Program-made: the position numbers and the translations under genes | In this document: positions 1 to 5,306 of the stretch, one piece after another | How the letters are laid out: the number at the start of each line of letters is the position of its first letter | How positions within the stretch are numbered: the first letter of the stretch is position 1 | The notes under the pieces: model-generated | Database searches by the model: none | Told to the model about the DNA's origin: nothing | The model's input: only the letters and a program-made list of their open reading frames with translations | Source of the DNA: JBLHUT01 sp047629975 | Lineage (GTDB): Bacteria > Pseudomonadota > Alphaproteobacteria > Rhodobacterales > Rhodobacteraceae | Reading direction: 5' to 3' | DNA length: 6,068 nucleotides | NCBI GenBank assembly: GCA_047629975.1 | Contig: JBLHUT010000220.1 | Coordinates: 1-6,068, forward strand

Positions 1-661
1 ATTTACCGCCAAAATCCCAAATACGCCCATAGTCGCGTACCTTGCTTTTCAGACCGACGGCCGCGATGATATCGGGGCCCATCCAATAGCGGGTATTGGA
101 CAACACAACCGGATGTTCGGGTGAACTGCCCTCGATCATTTCAATTTCGCCCTGAATCTTGCGGCCGATATTGATCGAGCGGCGACGGCCGTTGCGGACG
201 ATTTCGACCGGTGCACGCTCGGCACCGATGATGTCGCTGACCAGCATTGTGAACAGCCCCGTGGTGCCGCCCGCCTCGCCCGTGAAAATCTTCAGAATAC
301 CGTTATAGGCCTTCTGGCTGGCCCGCTCGTCGACATAGGCGGCAACTTTCCAGCCGCCCTCTGCCATGCGACCGGGAATTTCAACCATCAGCCCGATGTT
401 GAGCCCTGACAGGCTCTCGCCCTCGTAATGGCCGTCGTCGATAGCAATGGCCATCCAGGCCTGACAGGTCCCCTCGGTGGGCGGGTGCTTGCCCAAGGAT
501 ACAACGCACGGGCAAAATACCGTGCAAGAGCAGTTCATGAACAACTCGCCCGAAATCTTCCAGTCGGTGGGTTGCGCCTGCCTGCGCCCGCTTGTGCTGG
601 CCATCTGCTGGATGATGCGGTCTTTGACGCGCAATCGGTCCGATTTGGTCATTTCTGTCAT
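1..661 (-). CDS. DUF1326 domain-containing protein (C-terminal end beyond window)
   Basis: Reading the minus strand from the ATG at 661 gives an open frame of 220 codons that runs off the left edge, so the C-terminus is missing. After a charged leader of about 33 residues comes the DUF1326 hallmark: Trp34, then an N-C-S-C-T-V-F-C-P-C cluster with Cys44, Cys46, Cys50 and Cys52 (CxCx3CxC), plus Cys66. The rest is soluble-looking, and no signal peptide or membrane helix is seen. The cysteine cluster suggests metal or redox binding, but I know of no established biochemical function. The start is supported by a TAGGAG ribosome site at 670-675, 8 nt upstream. That site overlaps the TAG stop of the upstream DUF2182 gene, so the two are probably translationally coupled. 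DUF1326 and DUF2182 genes are commonly adjacent, from family knowledge, which supports a joint role at the membrane. Family assignment is confident; function is unknown. Confidence 0.88.
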   Translation of the reverse strand, partial: MTEMTKSDRLRVKDRIIQQMASTSGRRQAQPTDWKISGELFMNCSCTVFCPCVVSLGKHPPTEGTCQAWMAIAIDDGHYEGESLSGLNIGLMVEIPGRMAEGGWKVAAYVDERASQKAYNGILKIFTGEAGGTTGLFTMLVSDIIGAERAPVEIVRNGRRRSINIGRKIQGEIEMIEGSSPEHPVVLSNTRYWMGPDIIAAVGLKSKVRDYGRIWDFGGK

Positions 662-672
662 CTGTTATTCTC

Positions 673-1440
673 CTACCCGATAAATCCTGCGGTCATCGCC
701 GCCGTTAAAACGCCCGCCGCAATCAGCACCACGCCAAGCGGTTTAATGATATAGCTGCCGACCTGTGGTAACTTTTCAAGAACCATCACAAGCGTCGCAA
801 GCCCCATCCACAAAAGGCTCATCGTTCCGCCAACAAAGCCGAGAACCATATAGCCCCAACAACACCCCACACAAAACGCGCCAAGCCCGCCACCCATGCG
901 CAACCCACCTGCAAAGTCGGGTTTCCAGTGGCCCAGAAAATAGCTTATCGGGGAATGACAGACACCGTGGCAGGTTTCTTTGACATAAGAGAACTGAAAC
1001 GCCCCGACAGCCACAAGGATCACCGCAGAGATGTACCCGGAGGCTGAAATCCCCAAAATATCCACGACACCCAATTGCAACAAAGCACATTGAACAAACC
1101 CGAGCAACGCTCCAAAAGCAACCCAGATCCCGAGATACCCCAGCGCCACGCCAACCCAGCCCGATCTTGTGCCGTTCGCACTTTTTATCAGCTGGTCATA
1201 CGTTGACAGCGTCGGCACCATCGTCGGCAGCATCATCGCCGCCATCATGACAGCCCACATCGACCACAAGGTGCCAAAGCTTTCCATCGGCATCATGTTC
1301 ACGCCCCGCGGCACGCCCCAGACATCAACGCCCGACATCCGCGCCATCACGAACAACCACATCCATGCCACGATAATCGTTGCGAAAAAGCCCAGCCAGG
1401 ACACCGATCGCCACGGCAGGGAAAAGGAACGGTCGATCAT
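673..1440 (-). CDS. DUF2182 family predicted metal-binding integral membrane protein
   Basis: A 255-residue polytopic membrane protein with roughly six or seven hydrophobic helices (about 13-33, 57-77, 97-117, 135-152, 185-220 and 232-250). Family hallmarks are visible: the Met-rich helix W-A-V-M-M-A-A-M-M-L-P (62-72); a Y-V-K-E-T-C-H-G-V-C-H-S-P segment with Cys157, His158, Cys161 and His162; the C-V-G-C-C-W motif with Cys190, Cys193 and Cys194; and an E-K pair at 222-223. The family (COG5486-like) is described as predicted metal-binding membrane protein, inferred from these Cys/His/Met residues, and no transported substrate is established. It is the first gene of a minus-strand operon with the DUF1326 gene 11 nt downstream, and it is divergent from the GntR regulator gene across an 87 bp gap. 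The ribosome site before the ATG is weak (AAGATGAGA-like). Length is normal for the family. Confidence 0.9.
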   Translation of the reverse strand: MIDRSFSLPWRSVSWLGFFATIIVAWMWLFVMARMSGVDVWGVPRGVNMMPMESFGTLWSMWAVMMAAMMLPTMVPTLSTYDQLIKSANGTRSGWVGVALGYLGIWVAFGALLGFVQCALLQLGVVDILGISASGYISAVILVAVGAFQFSYVKETCHGVCHSPISYFLGHWKPDFAGGLRMGGGLGAFCVGCCWGYMVLGFVGGTMSLLWMGLATLVMVLEKLPQVGSYIIKPLGVVLIAAGVLTAAMTAGFIG

Positions 1441-1527
1441 GGTCTCATCTTTCGATACGAGTCGTTTTCGGTTGCCTTATTCTGTTGCAGATTTATAAAA
1501 GCGTTACAAATACTAATTGTCAGACAT
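1441..1527. promoter_or_regulatory. Divergent promoter region between DUF2182 operon and gntR
   Basis: This 87 bp gap must hold the promoters of both divergent units. On the plus strand TTGCCT (1472-1477) and TATAAA (1494-1499) are separated by 16 bp, which would start transcription near 1506 and leave a leader of about 22 nt for gntR. The -10 lies in an 8 bp palindrome, TTTATAAA (1492-1499), so the same AT-rich spot could serve the minus strand. There, CTGACA (complement of 1518-1523) lies 18 bp from TTTATA; TTGTAA (complement of 1503-1508) with CAGAAT (complement of 1479-1484) is an alternative. The elements are read by eye and are imperfect matches. The region's role is secure from gene arrangement; the exact boxes are not. 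Confidence 0.5.
1518..1526. promoter_or_regulatory. Candidate GntR operator TGTCAGACA
   Basis: A perfect inverted repeat TGTC-A-GACA ends one base before the gntR ATG. In its flanks (1517-1527) it fits the FadR-subfamily operator pattern T-N-G-T-N3-A-C-N-A except for the last base. It overlaps a possible -35 (CTGACA) of the divergent DUF2182 operon and occupies the place where a ribosome site for gntR would be expected. A bound regulator could therefore repress both units. A similar palindrome occurs at 2323-2333. Binding is inferred. Confidence 0.45.
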
Positions 1528-2262
1528 ATGAAAATTGATCCTACATCCGGCTCCGATCTGTCCGCGCAGATCGCGACATCCATTCGCGACGCTATCATCA
1601 GCGGGGAATTGCCCGTTGATGAACGGCTGCCGTCAGAGATCGAGTTGTCGGATCACTTCGACGTCTCGCGCCCGACTGTACGAGAGGCGCTCAAGCGGCT
1701 TGCCGCCCAAAACCTGATCCGCACCCAGCGCGGCGCGACGGGGGGGGCCTTTGTCAACCGGCTCCGCTTCGAGGATGCGTATGGACAGCAAATCACGACA
1801 TCGACCCTTTTGTTGAGCATGAACGCCGTAAATTTCGAAACAGCCTGCGAGGCGCGCTTTGCGCTTGAGCGGGCCTGCGCGCCGCTGTCTGCCGCGCGCC
1901 GTACGTCCGACCAGCTTGCAACAATGCGCGCCGAGATCCACCGGCAAGGGCAACCCGGACTGAGCGACGAGACTTTTTGCGCATCAGACGTGACCTTTCA
2001 CCGCGCGATGGTCGATGCGGCCCACAATCCGGTGCTGTCGTATCACCTTGCCGGTGCAGTCGAGGCGATGCAGCCCTTGATGAACATGATTACCTTTTCG
2101 GCACGCTCGCGCGAGGCGATCATCGCGCTCCACACTGAAATCGCGAACGCATTGGAGCACAACGACGGAGCAGCGGCAGATGCCGGTCTGGTCGCGCTGC
2201 AATCCTACACCATCGAGCTGGGGCGTAATGTGCAAGCACGCCATGCAGCGCGCAAAGTCTAG
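1528..2262 (+). CDS. GntR family (FadR subfamily, FCD domain) transcriptional regulator
   Basis: A 244-residue one-component DNA-binding regulator. Residues 10-75 form the GntR winged helix: L-S-A-Q-I-A-T-S-I-R-D-A-I-I-S-G-E-L, then L-P-S-E-I-E-L-S-D-H-F-D-V-S-R-P-T-V-R-E-A-L-K-R-L (34-58) and the wing (R-T-Q-R-G-A-T-G-G-A-F-V). Residues about 105-230 are a helical FCD ligand domain with D-V-T-F-H-R-A-M (Asp154, His158), A-A-H-N-P-V-L and L-H-T-E-I (His202). FCD domains usually bind a carboxylate ligand or a metal through one Asp and His residues; the last His expected near residue 224 appears to be Leu-Gln, so metal binding may be altered. The only plausible start is 1528, because no alternative initiation codon lies just upstream and the wHTH begins at once; no Shine-Dalgarno is visible. 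It is divergent from DUF2182-DUF1326 and 106 bp upstream of the DUF4345 gene. The effector is unknown. Confidence 0.93.
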   Translation: MKIDPTSGSDLSAQIATSIRDAIISGELPVDERLPSEIELSDHFDVSRPTVREALKRLAAQNLIRTQRGATGGAFVNRLRFEDAYGQQITTSTLLLSMNAVNFETACEARFALERACAPLSAARRTSDQLATMRAEIHRQGQPGLSDETFCASDVTFHRAMVDAAHNPVLSYHLAGAVEAMQPLMNMITFSARSREAIIALHTEIANALEHNDGAAADAGLVALQSYTIELGRNVQARHAARKV

Positions 2263-2292
2263 CCCCGGTGAACGCGGGACACCGCCTGCCCC

Positions 2293-2306
2293 GCGCGCTT
2301 TCGCGC
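2293..2306 (+). other. Small GC hairpin after gntR
   Basis: GCGCG-CTTT-CGCGC forms a perfect 5 bp stem with a 4 nt loop, 31 bp after the gntR stop. No T-run follows, so it is not a classic intrinsic terminator. It may slow transcription between gntR and the DUF4345 gene, or it may simply reflect GC-rich composition. Confidence 0.25.
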
Positions 2307-2322
2307 CTGCGCAACACACAGC

Positions 2323-2333
2323 GTGTCGGACAC
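2323..2333. promoter_or_regulatory. Second candidate GntR operator GTGTCGGACAC
   Basis: A perfect 11 bp palindrome, GTGTC-G-GACAC, lies 35 bp before the DUF4345 start codon. Its core TGTC-N-GACA is identical to the palindrome abutting gntR at 1518-1526, and it keeps the GT-N3-AC core of FadR-type operators. The shared symmetry suggests that the same regulator binds both sites. No convincing promoter boxes are seen around it; TTGTCA at 2335-2340 is the only -35-like hexamer. Confidence 0.4.
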
Positions 2334-2368
2334 CTTGTCAAACGGCCGCCGCCTTCTAGGTGTAGCGG

Positions 2369-2728
2369 ATGATTGAAAACTTCAATATTCTGGCGGCCTT
2401 GCTGACGATCGCCTTTGGCGCATTCGGCTTTGTGGCGCCGAGGTTCACAATGGACGTTCTTGACCTGAAAGACACAGAGTCGACAATGGGCCTGTCCGAA
2501 ATGCGCGCGTCGGTGGGGGGATTGTTTGTAGGGATGGGACTGTTCATGCTCGTGTTTCCTGCACCGATGGTGCTTGTGACGGCCGGTGTGGCCTATGCGG
2601 GGGCTGCATTGGGTCGGGTTGTATCGCTGGTGCTTGATGCGCCGCCTCGCGGGAAATTACTGCTTTACTTCGCCGTCGAGGCCGGACTGGCTGCGTGGCT
2701 GGTTCTGGCCAACGCTCCAACAGGCTGA
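2369..2728 (+). CDS. DUF4345-like small membrane protein
   Basis: A 119-residue protein that is nearly all hydrophobic, with four predicted helices at about 6-24, 47-64, 66-88 and 97-115. The family-like pattern is the E-M-R-A-S-V-G-G-L-F-V-G-M-G stretch at the second helix (44-57), a G-R pair at 82-83 followed by Asp90, and a final helix beginning near Glu104. This fits DUF4345, whose function is not known to me. A short leader suggests helix 1 stays in the membrane as an anchor and is not a cleaved signal. The start is supported by a TAGGTG ribosome-site-like sequence at 2357-2362, 6 nt before the ATG. It lies in the same direction as gntR with a 106 bp gap containing a TGTC-N-GACA palindrome, so it may belong to that regulator's targets. 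Downstream is the ssrA promoter. Confidence 0.72.
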   Translation: MIENFNILAALLTIAFGAFGFVAPRFTMDVLDLKDTESTMGLSEMRASVGGLFVGMGLFMLVFPAPMVLVTAGVAYAGAALGRVVSLVLDAPPRGKLLLYFAVEAGLAAWLVLANAPTG

Positions 2729-2796
2729 TCGTACCACCGCCGCGCGCCGCCTTGGGGGGATGACGAATTTCAACCCGGCAAACTGCATCGCGGCAA

Positions 2797-2825
2797 TTGC
2801 AAATCCTTGCTGCCACGCCTATATA
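2797..2825 (+). promoter_or_regulatory. ssrA (tmRNA) promoter
   Basis: TTGCAA (2797-2802) and TATATA (2820-2825) are separated by exactly 17 bp, a good sigma-70-type arrangement directly upstream of the tmRNA acceptor piece. Transcription would begin near 2832, at the first base of a UUCG-capped hairpin. The -35 overlaps the 8 bp palindrome GCAATTGC (2793-2800). Confidence 0.55.
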
Positions 2826-2831
2826 CCAAGT

Positions 2832-2843
2832 GTCCTTCGGGAC
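2832..2843 (+). other. UUCG-capped hairpin at 5' end of tmRNA precursor
   Basis: GTCC-TTCG-GGAC is a 4 bp stem closed by the very stable UUCG tetraloop, located where transcription from the predicted ssrA promoter would begin. It probably protects or folds the 5' end of the acceptor piece. Flanking ACCA (2825-2828) and TGGT (2846-2849) could extend it only if transcription starts upstream. Confidence 0.5.
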
Positions 2844-2908
2844 TATGGTGATAAACGCGCTCGTAATAGATGGATCGGACCCGGGGGCGGTACCCGGCGG
2901 CTCCACCA

Positions 2909-2931
2909 AACATCCCTCATTTGGGGACAAT
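2909..2931 (+). other. Intervening segment removed between tmRNA pieces
   Basis: The 23 nt between the encoded CCA (ends 2908) and the first base of the coding piece (2932) would be excised to leave a two-piece RNA, as is known for permuted tmRNAs. It can form a small hairpin, TCCC (2913-2916) with GGGA (2924-2927), which may guide processing. The cut sites are inferred from the acceptor-stem geometry. Confidence 0.7.
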
Positions 2932-3017
2932 GGGGCCGAAATAGGATCGACGGACGTTCAAAGGGGTTAGCTTTTGCTCGGTGAGGTACCACCGTTATCG
3001 GTCCGTTAAAGCTAGTT

Positions 3018-3056
3018 GCAAATGACAACAAAGCTCCGATGGCGATGGCTGCGTAA
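3018..3056 (+). other. ssrA: tmRNA tag-peptide reading frame (ANDNKAPMAMAA)
   Basis: The resume codon GCA at 3018 follows a TAGTT element like the conserved TAGTC before the E. coli resume codon. Translation gives A-N-D-N-K-A-P-M-A-M-A-A and then TAA at 3054-3056. The A-N-D-N start resembles the segment of the Caulobacter tag recognised by SspB, and the C-terminal Met-Ala-Ala resembles the small hydrophobic end read by ClpX. Two Met residues replace the more usual Val or Leu near the end. Confidence 0.9.
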
Positions 3057-3312
3057 GCAGTCGGATCTATCGAAATCTTAAGTCCTTAGGCCTAGCAGCT
3101 TAAGGCGGGGTTCGCAGGCACCTGGCAACAGAAGCCTGCACTTTACCTCCCTTAAGTCTTGACCCCGACCGCACAGTGCTCCACGGCACAACGCAATGGT
3201 GATCTGAAATCAGCCCCCTACAAGGTGCATTAACACGACTTGAGGGGTATCAATTCCGACCGGATTGCCTATGCTACGTCCCTAAATGAACCCTCAGCCT
3301 AGCAGGCCAAAA

Positions 3313-3765
3313 ATGTCGAATTCCATCAATTATGGCCATCTGATGCACAGCGCGATGCGCTCGCTTATTCAAAACGTTCTCAGTGGCGTCGCGACCAACG
3401 GGCTTCCGGGCGACCATCATTTCTTCATCACGTTTGAAACGCCTCACCCGAAGGTGCAGATCGCGGCGTGGCTGCGCGAGCGGTACCCCGAGGAAATGAC
3501 CGTCGTTGTTCAACACTGGTTCGAGGATCTGGAAGTGTCCGACGAAGGGTTCGGGATCACGCTGAATTTCGGAGACAGCCCCGAGACGCTTTATATTCCC
3601 TATGACGCGATCCAGACCTTTGTCGATCCGTCTGTAGAATTCGGCTTACGGTTCGAAGGATACGAGAAAGACGACGAGGACGAAGAGGCCCCGATGATCG
3701 ATGTCGAAGACACCGAACCCGCCCACAAAGGCGATATCGTCAGCCTGGACAGCTTTCGCAAATAG
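3313..3765 (+). CDS. sspB: SspB, ClpXP adaptor for ssrA-tagged proteins (alpha type)
   Basis: SspB binds the tmRNA-encoded tag and tethers the substrate to ClpX, raising ClpXP degradation efficiency in the cytoplasm. From the ATG at 3313 the protein has 150 residues. The folded domain shows alpha-SspB landmarks: I-N-Y at 5-7, G-L-P-G-D-H-H-F (30-37), R-Y-P-E-E-M-T-V-V-V-Q-H (57-68), L-Y-I-P-Y-D-A-I (93-100) and D-P-S-V-E-F-G-L-R-F-E (105-115). An acidic flexible linker (about 118-136) leads to the C-terminal ClpX-binding tail G-D-I-V-S-L-D-S-F-R-K (140-150). An upstream in-frame ATG at 3286 would add nine residues but has no ribosome site; 3313 has AGCAGG 6 nt upstream and matches the family N-terminus. 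It lies about 145 bp after ssrA on the same strand, beside the gene making its ligand tag. No clear promoter was found between them. Confidence 0.94.
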   Translation: MSNSINYGHLMHSAMRSLIQNVLSGVATNGLPGDHHFFITFETPHPKVQIAAWLRERYPEEMTVVVQHWFEDLEVSDEGFGITLNFGDSPETLYIPYDAIQTFVDPSVEFGLRFEGYEKDDEDEEAPMIDVEDTEPAHKGDIVSLDSFRK

Positions 3766-3806
3766 CCAATATCGCGCCTGCCGGCACTCCACGGCGCGAA
3801 ACTTGG
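3766..3806 (+). terminator. Stem-loop directly after sspB
   Basis: TCGCGCC (3772-3778) pairs with GGCGCGA (3793-3799) around a 14 nt loop that itself contains the palindrome TGCCGGCA. An outer CCAA/TTGG (3766-3769/3803-3806) can extend the stem. It begins immediately after the TAG stop. No T-run follows, so it may act as an mRNA 3' stabiliser or a Rho-assisted stop, not a classic intrinsic terminator. Confidence 0.4.
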
Positions 3807-3820
3807 CCCGACGTATTGCC

Positions 3821-3851
3821 CTGACACAGGTCGCCCGTTAAACCGTATGCA
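3821..3851 (+). promoter_or_regulatory. Possible fumC promoter
   Basis: CTGACA (3821-3826) and TATGCA (3846-3851) are separated by 19 bp, slightly longer than ideal, and lie just before the fumC ribosome site. The match is tentative; TTGCCC at 3816-3821 is another -35 candidate. Confidence 0.28.
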
Positions 3852-3871
3852 ATCGCATCCGGAGATAAAAA

Positions 3872-5263
3872 ATGGCGCAGACCCGTACCGAAACCGACAG
3901 CTTTGGCCCTCTTGAGGTTCCTGCCGATAAATACTGGGGCGCACAGACCCAGCGCTCGATCCTGAATTTCCCGATTGGTTGGGAAAAACAACCCATCGCC
4001 ATCGTGCGTGCGCTCGGGGTTGTCAAAAAAGCCTGTGCGATGTCCAACACGCGCACTGGAAAGCTGTCGCCGGAAATCGGCAACGCGGTTCAAACCGCAG
4101 CACAAGAGGTCATCGACGGCAAATTCGACGATAACTTTCCACTTGTCGTCTGGCAGACGGGGTCAGGCACCCAGTCAAACATGAATGCCAACGAGGTCAT
4201 CGCTAACCGCGCCATCGAAATGCTGGGCGGTTTGATCGGCTCCAAGACGCCTGTGCATCCTAACGATCATTGCAACATGGGCCAATCTTCGAACGACACG
4301 TTCCCGACAGCCATGCATATTGCCACAGCCGTGACAGCGCATGAAATCCTGCTGCCCGCGCTGCGAAAGCTCCACGCCGGTTTGCAGGCCAAAGTCGAAG
4401 CCTTTGACGGCATCATCAAAATCGGGCGTACCCACACACAAGACGCCACCCCCCTGACCCTCAGTCAGGAATTTTCGGGCTATACCCATCAGGTCGCCAT
4501 GAGCATCGCGCGCATCGAATCCGCTCTTGGCCGGATCTATGAGCTGGCTCAAGGCGGCACGGCGGTTGGCACCGGGCTGAACACTGCGCCCGGATGGGCC
4601 GAGGAAGTCGCCCGGAATATGGCCGACATCACCGGCCTGCCCTTTATTACCGCCCCGAATAAATTCGAGGCCCTCGCAGGGCACGACGCCATGGTCGAGA
4701 TTTCGGGCGCGTTGAAAACAGTCGCGTCCAGCCTGTTCAAGATTGCCAACGACATCCGGCTTCTGGGCTCGGGGCCACGATGTGGACTCGGAGAGTTGAT
4801 TCTGCCTGAAAACGAGCCCGGCTCGTCGATCATGCCCGGCAAGGTCAACCCGACCCAATGCGAAGCCCTGACCCAAGTGTGTATCCATGTCATGGGCAAT
4901 GATGCCGCTGTCGGGTTTGCCGGCTCGCAAGGTCATTTCGAACTCAATGTCTATAAGCCGATGATGGCGTATAACGTGTTGCAATCCATCCAGCTTTTAG
5001 GGGATGCCAGCGTCGCGTTCACCGACAATCTGATCGAGGGGCTGCAAGCCGATCCGGTCCGTATCGAGAAATTGATGCGCGAGAGCCTGATGCTGGTGAC
5101 AGCGCTTGCGCCGACAATCGGGTACGATAACGCCACCAAAGTCGCCAAGACGGCGCATAAAAATGGCACCACATTGAAGCACGAAGCCATCGCATTGGGG
5201 TTTGTCGACGAAGAGACCTTTGACCGCGTCGTGCGCCCCGAAGATATGGTTGGCCCACGCTAG
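3872..5263 (+). CDS. fumC: Class II fumarate hydratase (fumarase C)
   Basis: Catalyses reversible hydration of fumarate to L-malate in the TCA cycle; class II enzymes are iron-independent cytoplasmic homotetramers. The protein has 463 residues, close to the 467 of E. coli FumC, and all active-site blocks are present at matching positions: G-S-G-T-Q (97-101), S-S-N (139-141), the catalytic T-H in G-R-T-H-T-Q-D-A-T-P-L-T (Thr187, His188), and the superfamily signature G-S-S-I-M-P-G-K-V-N-P (317-327) with the catalytic-loop Ser318, Lys324 and Asn326. The T-x-x-x-x-G-Y-D-x-A region near the C-terminus is intact. These separate it from aspartase and argininosuccinate lyase, with the full-length similarity favouring fumarase. 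The start is clear: GGAG at 3861-3864 lies 7 nt before the ATG. It follows sspB by 106 bp and ends at a strong hairpin, so it is probably its own transcription unit. Confidence 0.97.
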   Translation: MAQTRTETDSFGPLEVPADKYWGAQTQRSILNFPIGWEKQPIAIVRALGVVKKACAMSNTRTGKLSPEIGNAVQTAAQEVIDGKFDDNFPLVVWQTGSGTQSNMNANEVIANRAIEMLGGLIGSKTPVHPNDHCNMGQSSNDTFPTAMHIATAVTAHEILLPALRKLHAGLQAKVEAFDGIIKIGRTHTQDATPLTLSQEFSGYTHQVAMSIARIESALGRIYELAQGGTAVGTGLNTAPGWAEEVARNMADITGLPFITAPNKFEALAGHDAMVEISGALKTVASSLFKIANDIRLLGSGPRCGLGELILPENEPGSSIMPGKVNPTQCEALTQVCIHVMGNDAAVGFAGSQGHFELNVYKPMMAYNVLQSIQLLGDASVAFTDNLIEGLQADPVRIEKLMRESLMLVTALAPTIGYDNATKVAKTAHKNGTTLKHEAIALGFVDEETFDRVVRPEDMVGPR

Positions 5264-5270
5264 AACGCTC

Positions 5271-5306
5271 TTTGTGTGCGGGTCCGGCAACCGGCCCGCA
5301 CACAAA
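5271..5306 (+). terminator. Long hairpin after fumC
   Basis: TTTGTGTGCGGG (5271-5282) pairs perfectly with CCCGCACACAAA (5295-5306), and the interior adds CCGG/CCGG (5284-5287/5291-5294) around a CAA loop with one bulged T. That is 16 bp in total, by far the strongest stem in the window, starting 8 nt after the fumC stop. The 3' flank is ACAAACCATT, with no U-run, so termination may need Rho, or the stem may protect the fumC mRNA end. Confidence 0.55.

Larger units (their letters stand above)
2829..3168 (+). ncRNA. ssrA: Permuted two-piece transfer-messenger RNA (tmRNA)
   Basis: tmRNA rescues ribosomes stalled on broken mRNAs: it acts as an alanyl-tRNA and then as a short mRNA that adds a degradation tag. 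Here the gene is circularly permuted, as in alphaproteobacteria. The acceptor piece comes first and ends in acceptor strand CGGCTCC, A and CCA (2898-2908). A 23 nt spacer (2909-2931) follows, then the coding piece beginning GGGGCCG (2932-2938). The two strands form a 7 bp acceptor stem with G-U at the third pair, the alanine identity element. The T stem is CCGGG/CCCGG (2881-2885/2893-2897). The G-G-A-T-C-G-A-C block near 2944-2951 is typical of the tmRNA 5' half. PK1 contains CGGTG/CACCG (2979-2983/2990-2994). The tag frame is 3018-3056. Downstream helices include GCAGGC/GCCTGC (3114-3119/3134-3139). Outer ends are approximate: 5' near 2829-2832, 3' between about 3145 and 3170. Confidence 0.93.

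Noticed and set aside
428..754. A 108-codon plus-strand open frame
   Set aside because: It is antisense to the DUF1326 gene and the end of the DUF2182 gene, both of which have recognisable motifs and a ribosome site.
2909..2931. Intrinsic terminator after the CCA (TCCC/GGGA hairpin)
   Set aside because: It lies inside the permuted tmRNA between the two pieces, is only 4 bp, and has no T-run; it is better explained as the excised spacer.
2544..2984. Open frames on both strands (2544-2930 minus, 2586-2984 plus) across the DUF4345 end and tmRNA
   Set aside because: They overlap the structured acceptor piece and start of the coding piece of tmRNA and the DUF4345 gene, and encode low-complexity Pro/Arg-rich sequence without family features.
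3239..3275. Heat-shock (RpoH-like) promoter before sspB: CTTGAGG and CCTATGCT
   Set aside because: The spacer is 22 bp, well beyond the usual 11-16 bp, so the two boxes probably do not belong together.
3286..3312. Upstream ATG as the sspB start
   Set aside because: It has no ribosome site, and the nine extra residues (M-N-P-Q-P-S-R-P-K) precede the family's normal N-terminus; ATG 3313 fits better.
4175..4984. A 269-codon open frame on the minus strand
   Set aside because: It lies wholly antisense to fumC, whose protein is full length with every active-site motif; the antisense translation shows no domain and is a codon-bias shadow.
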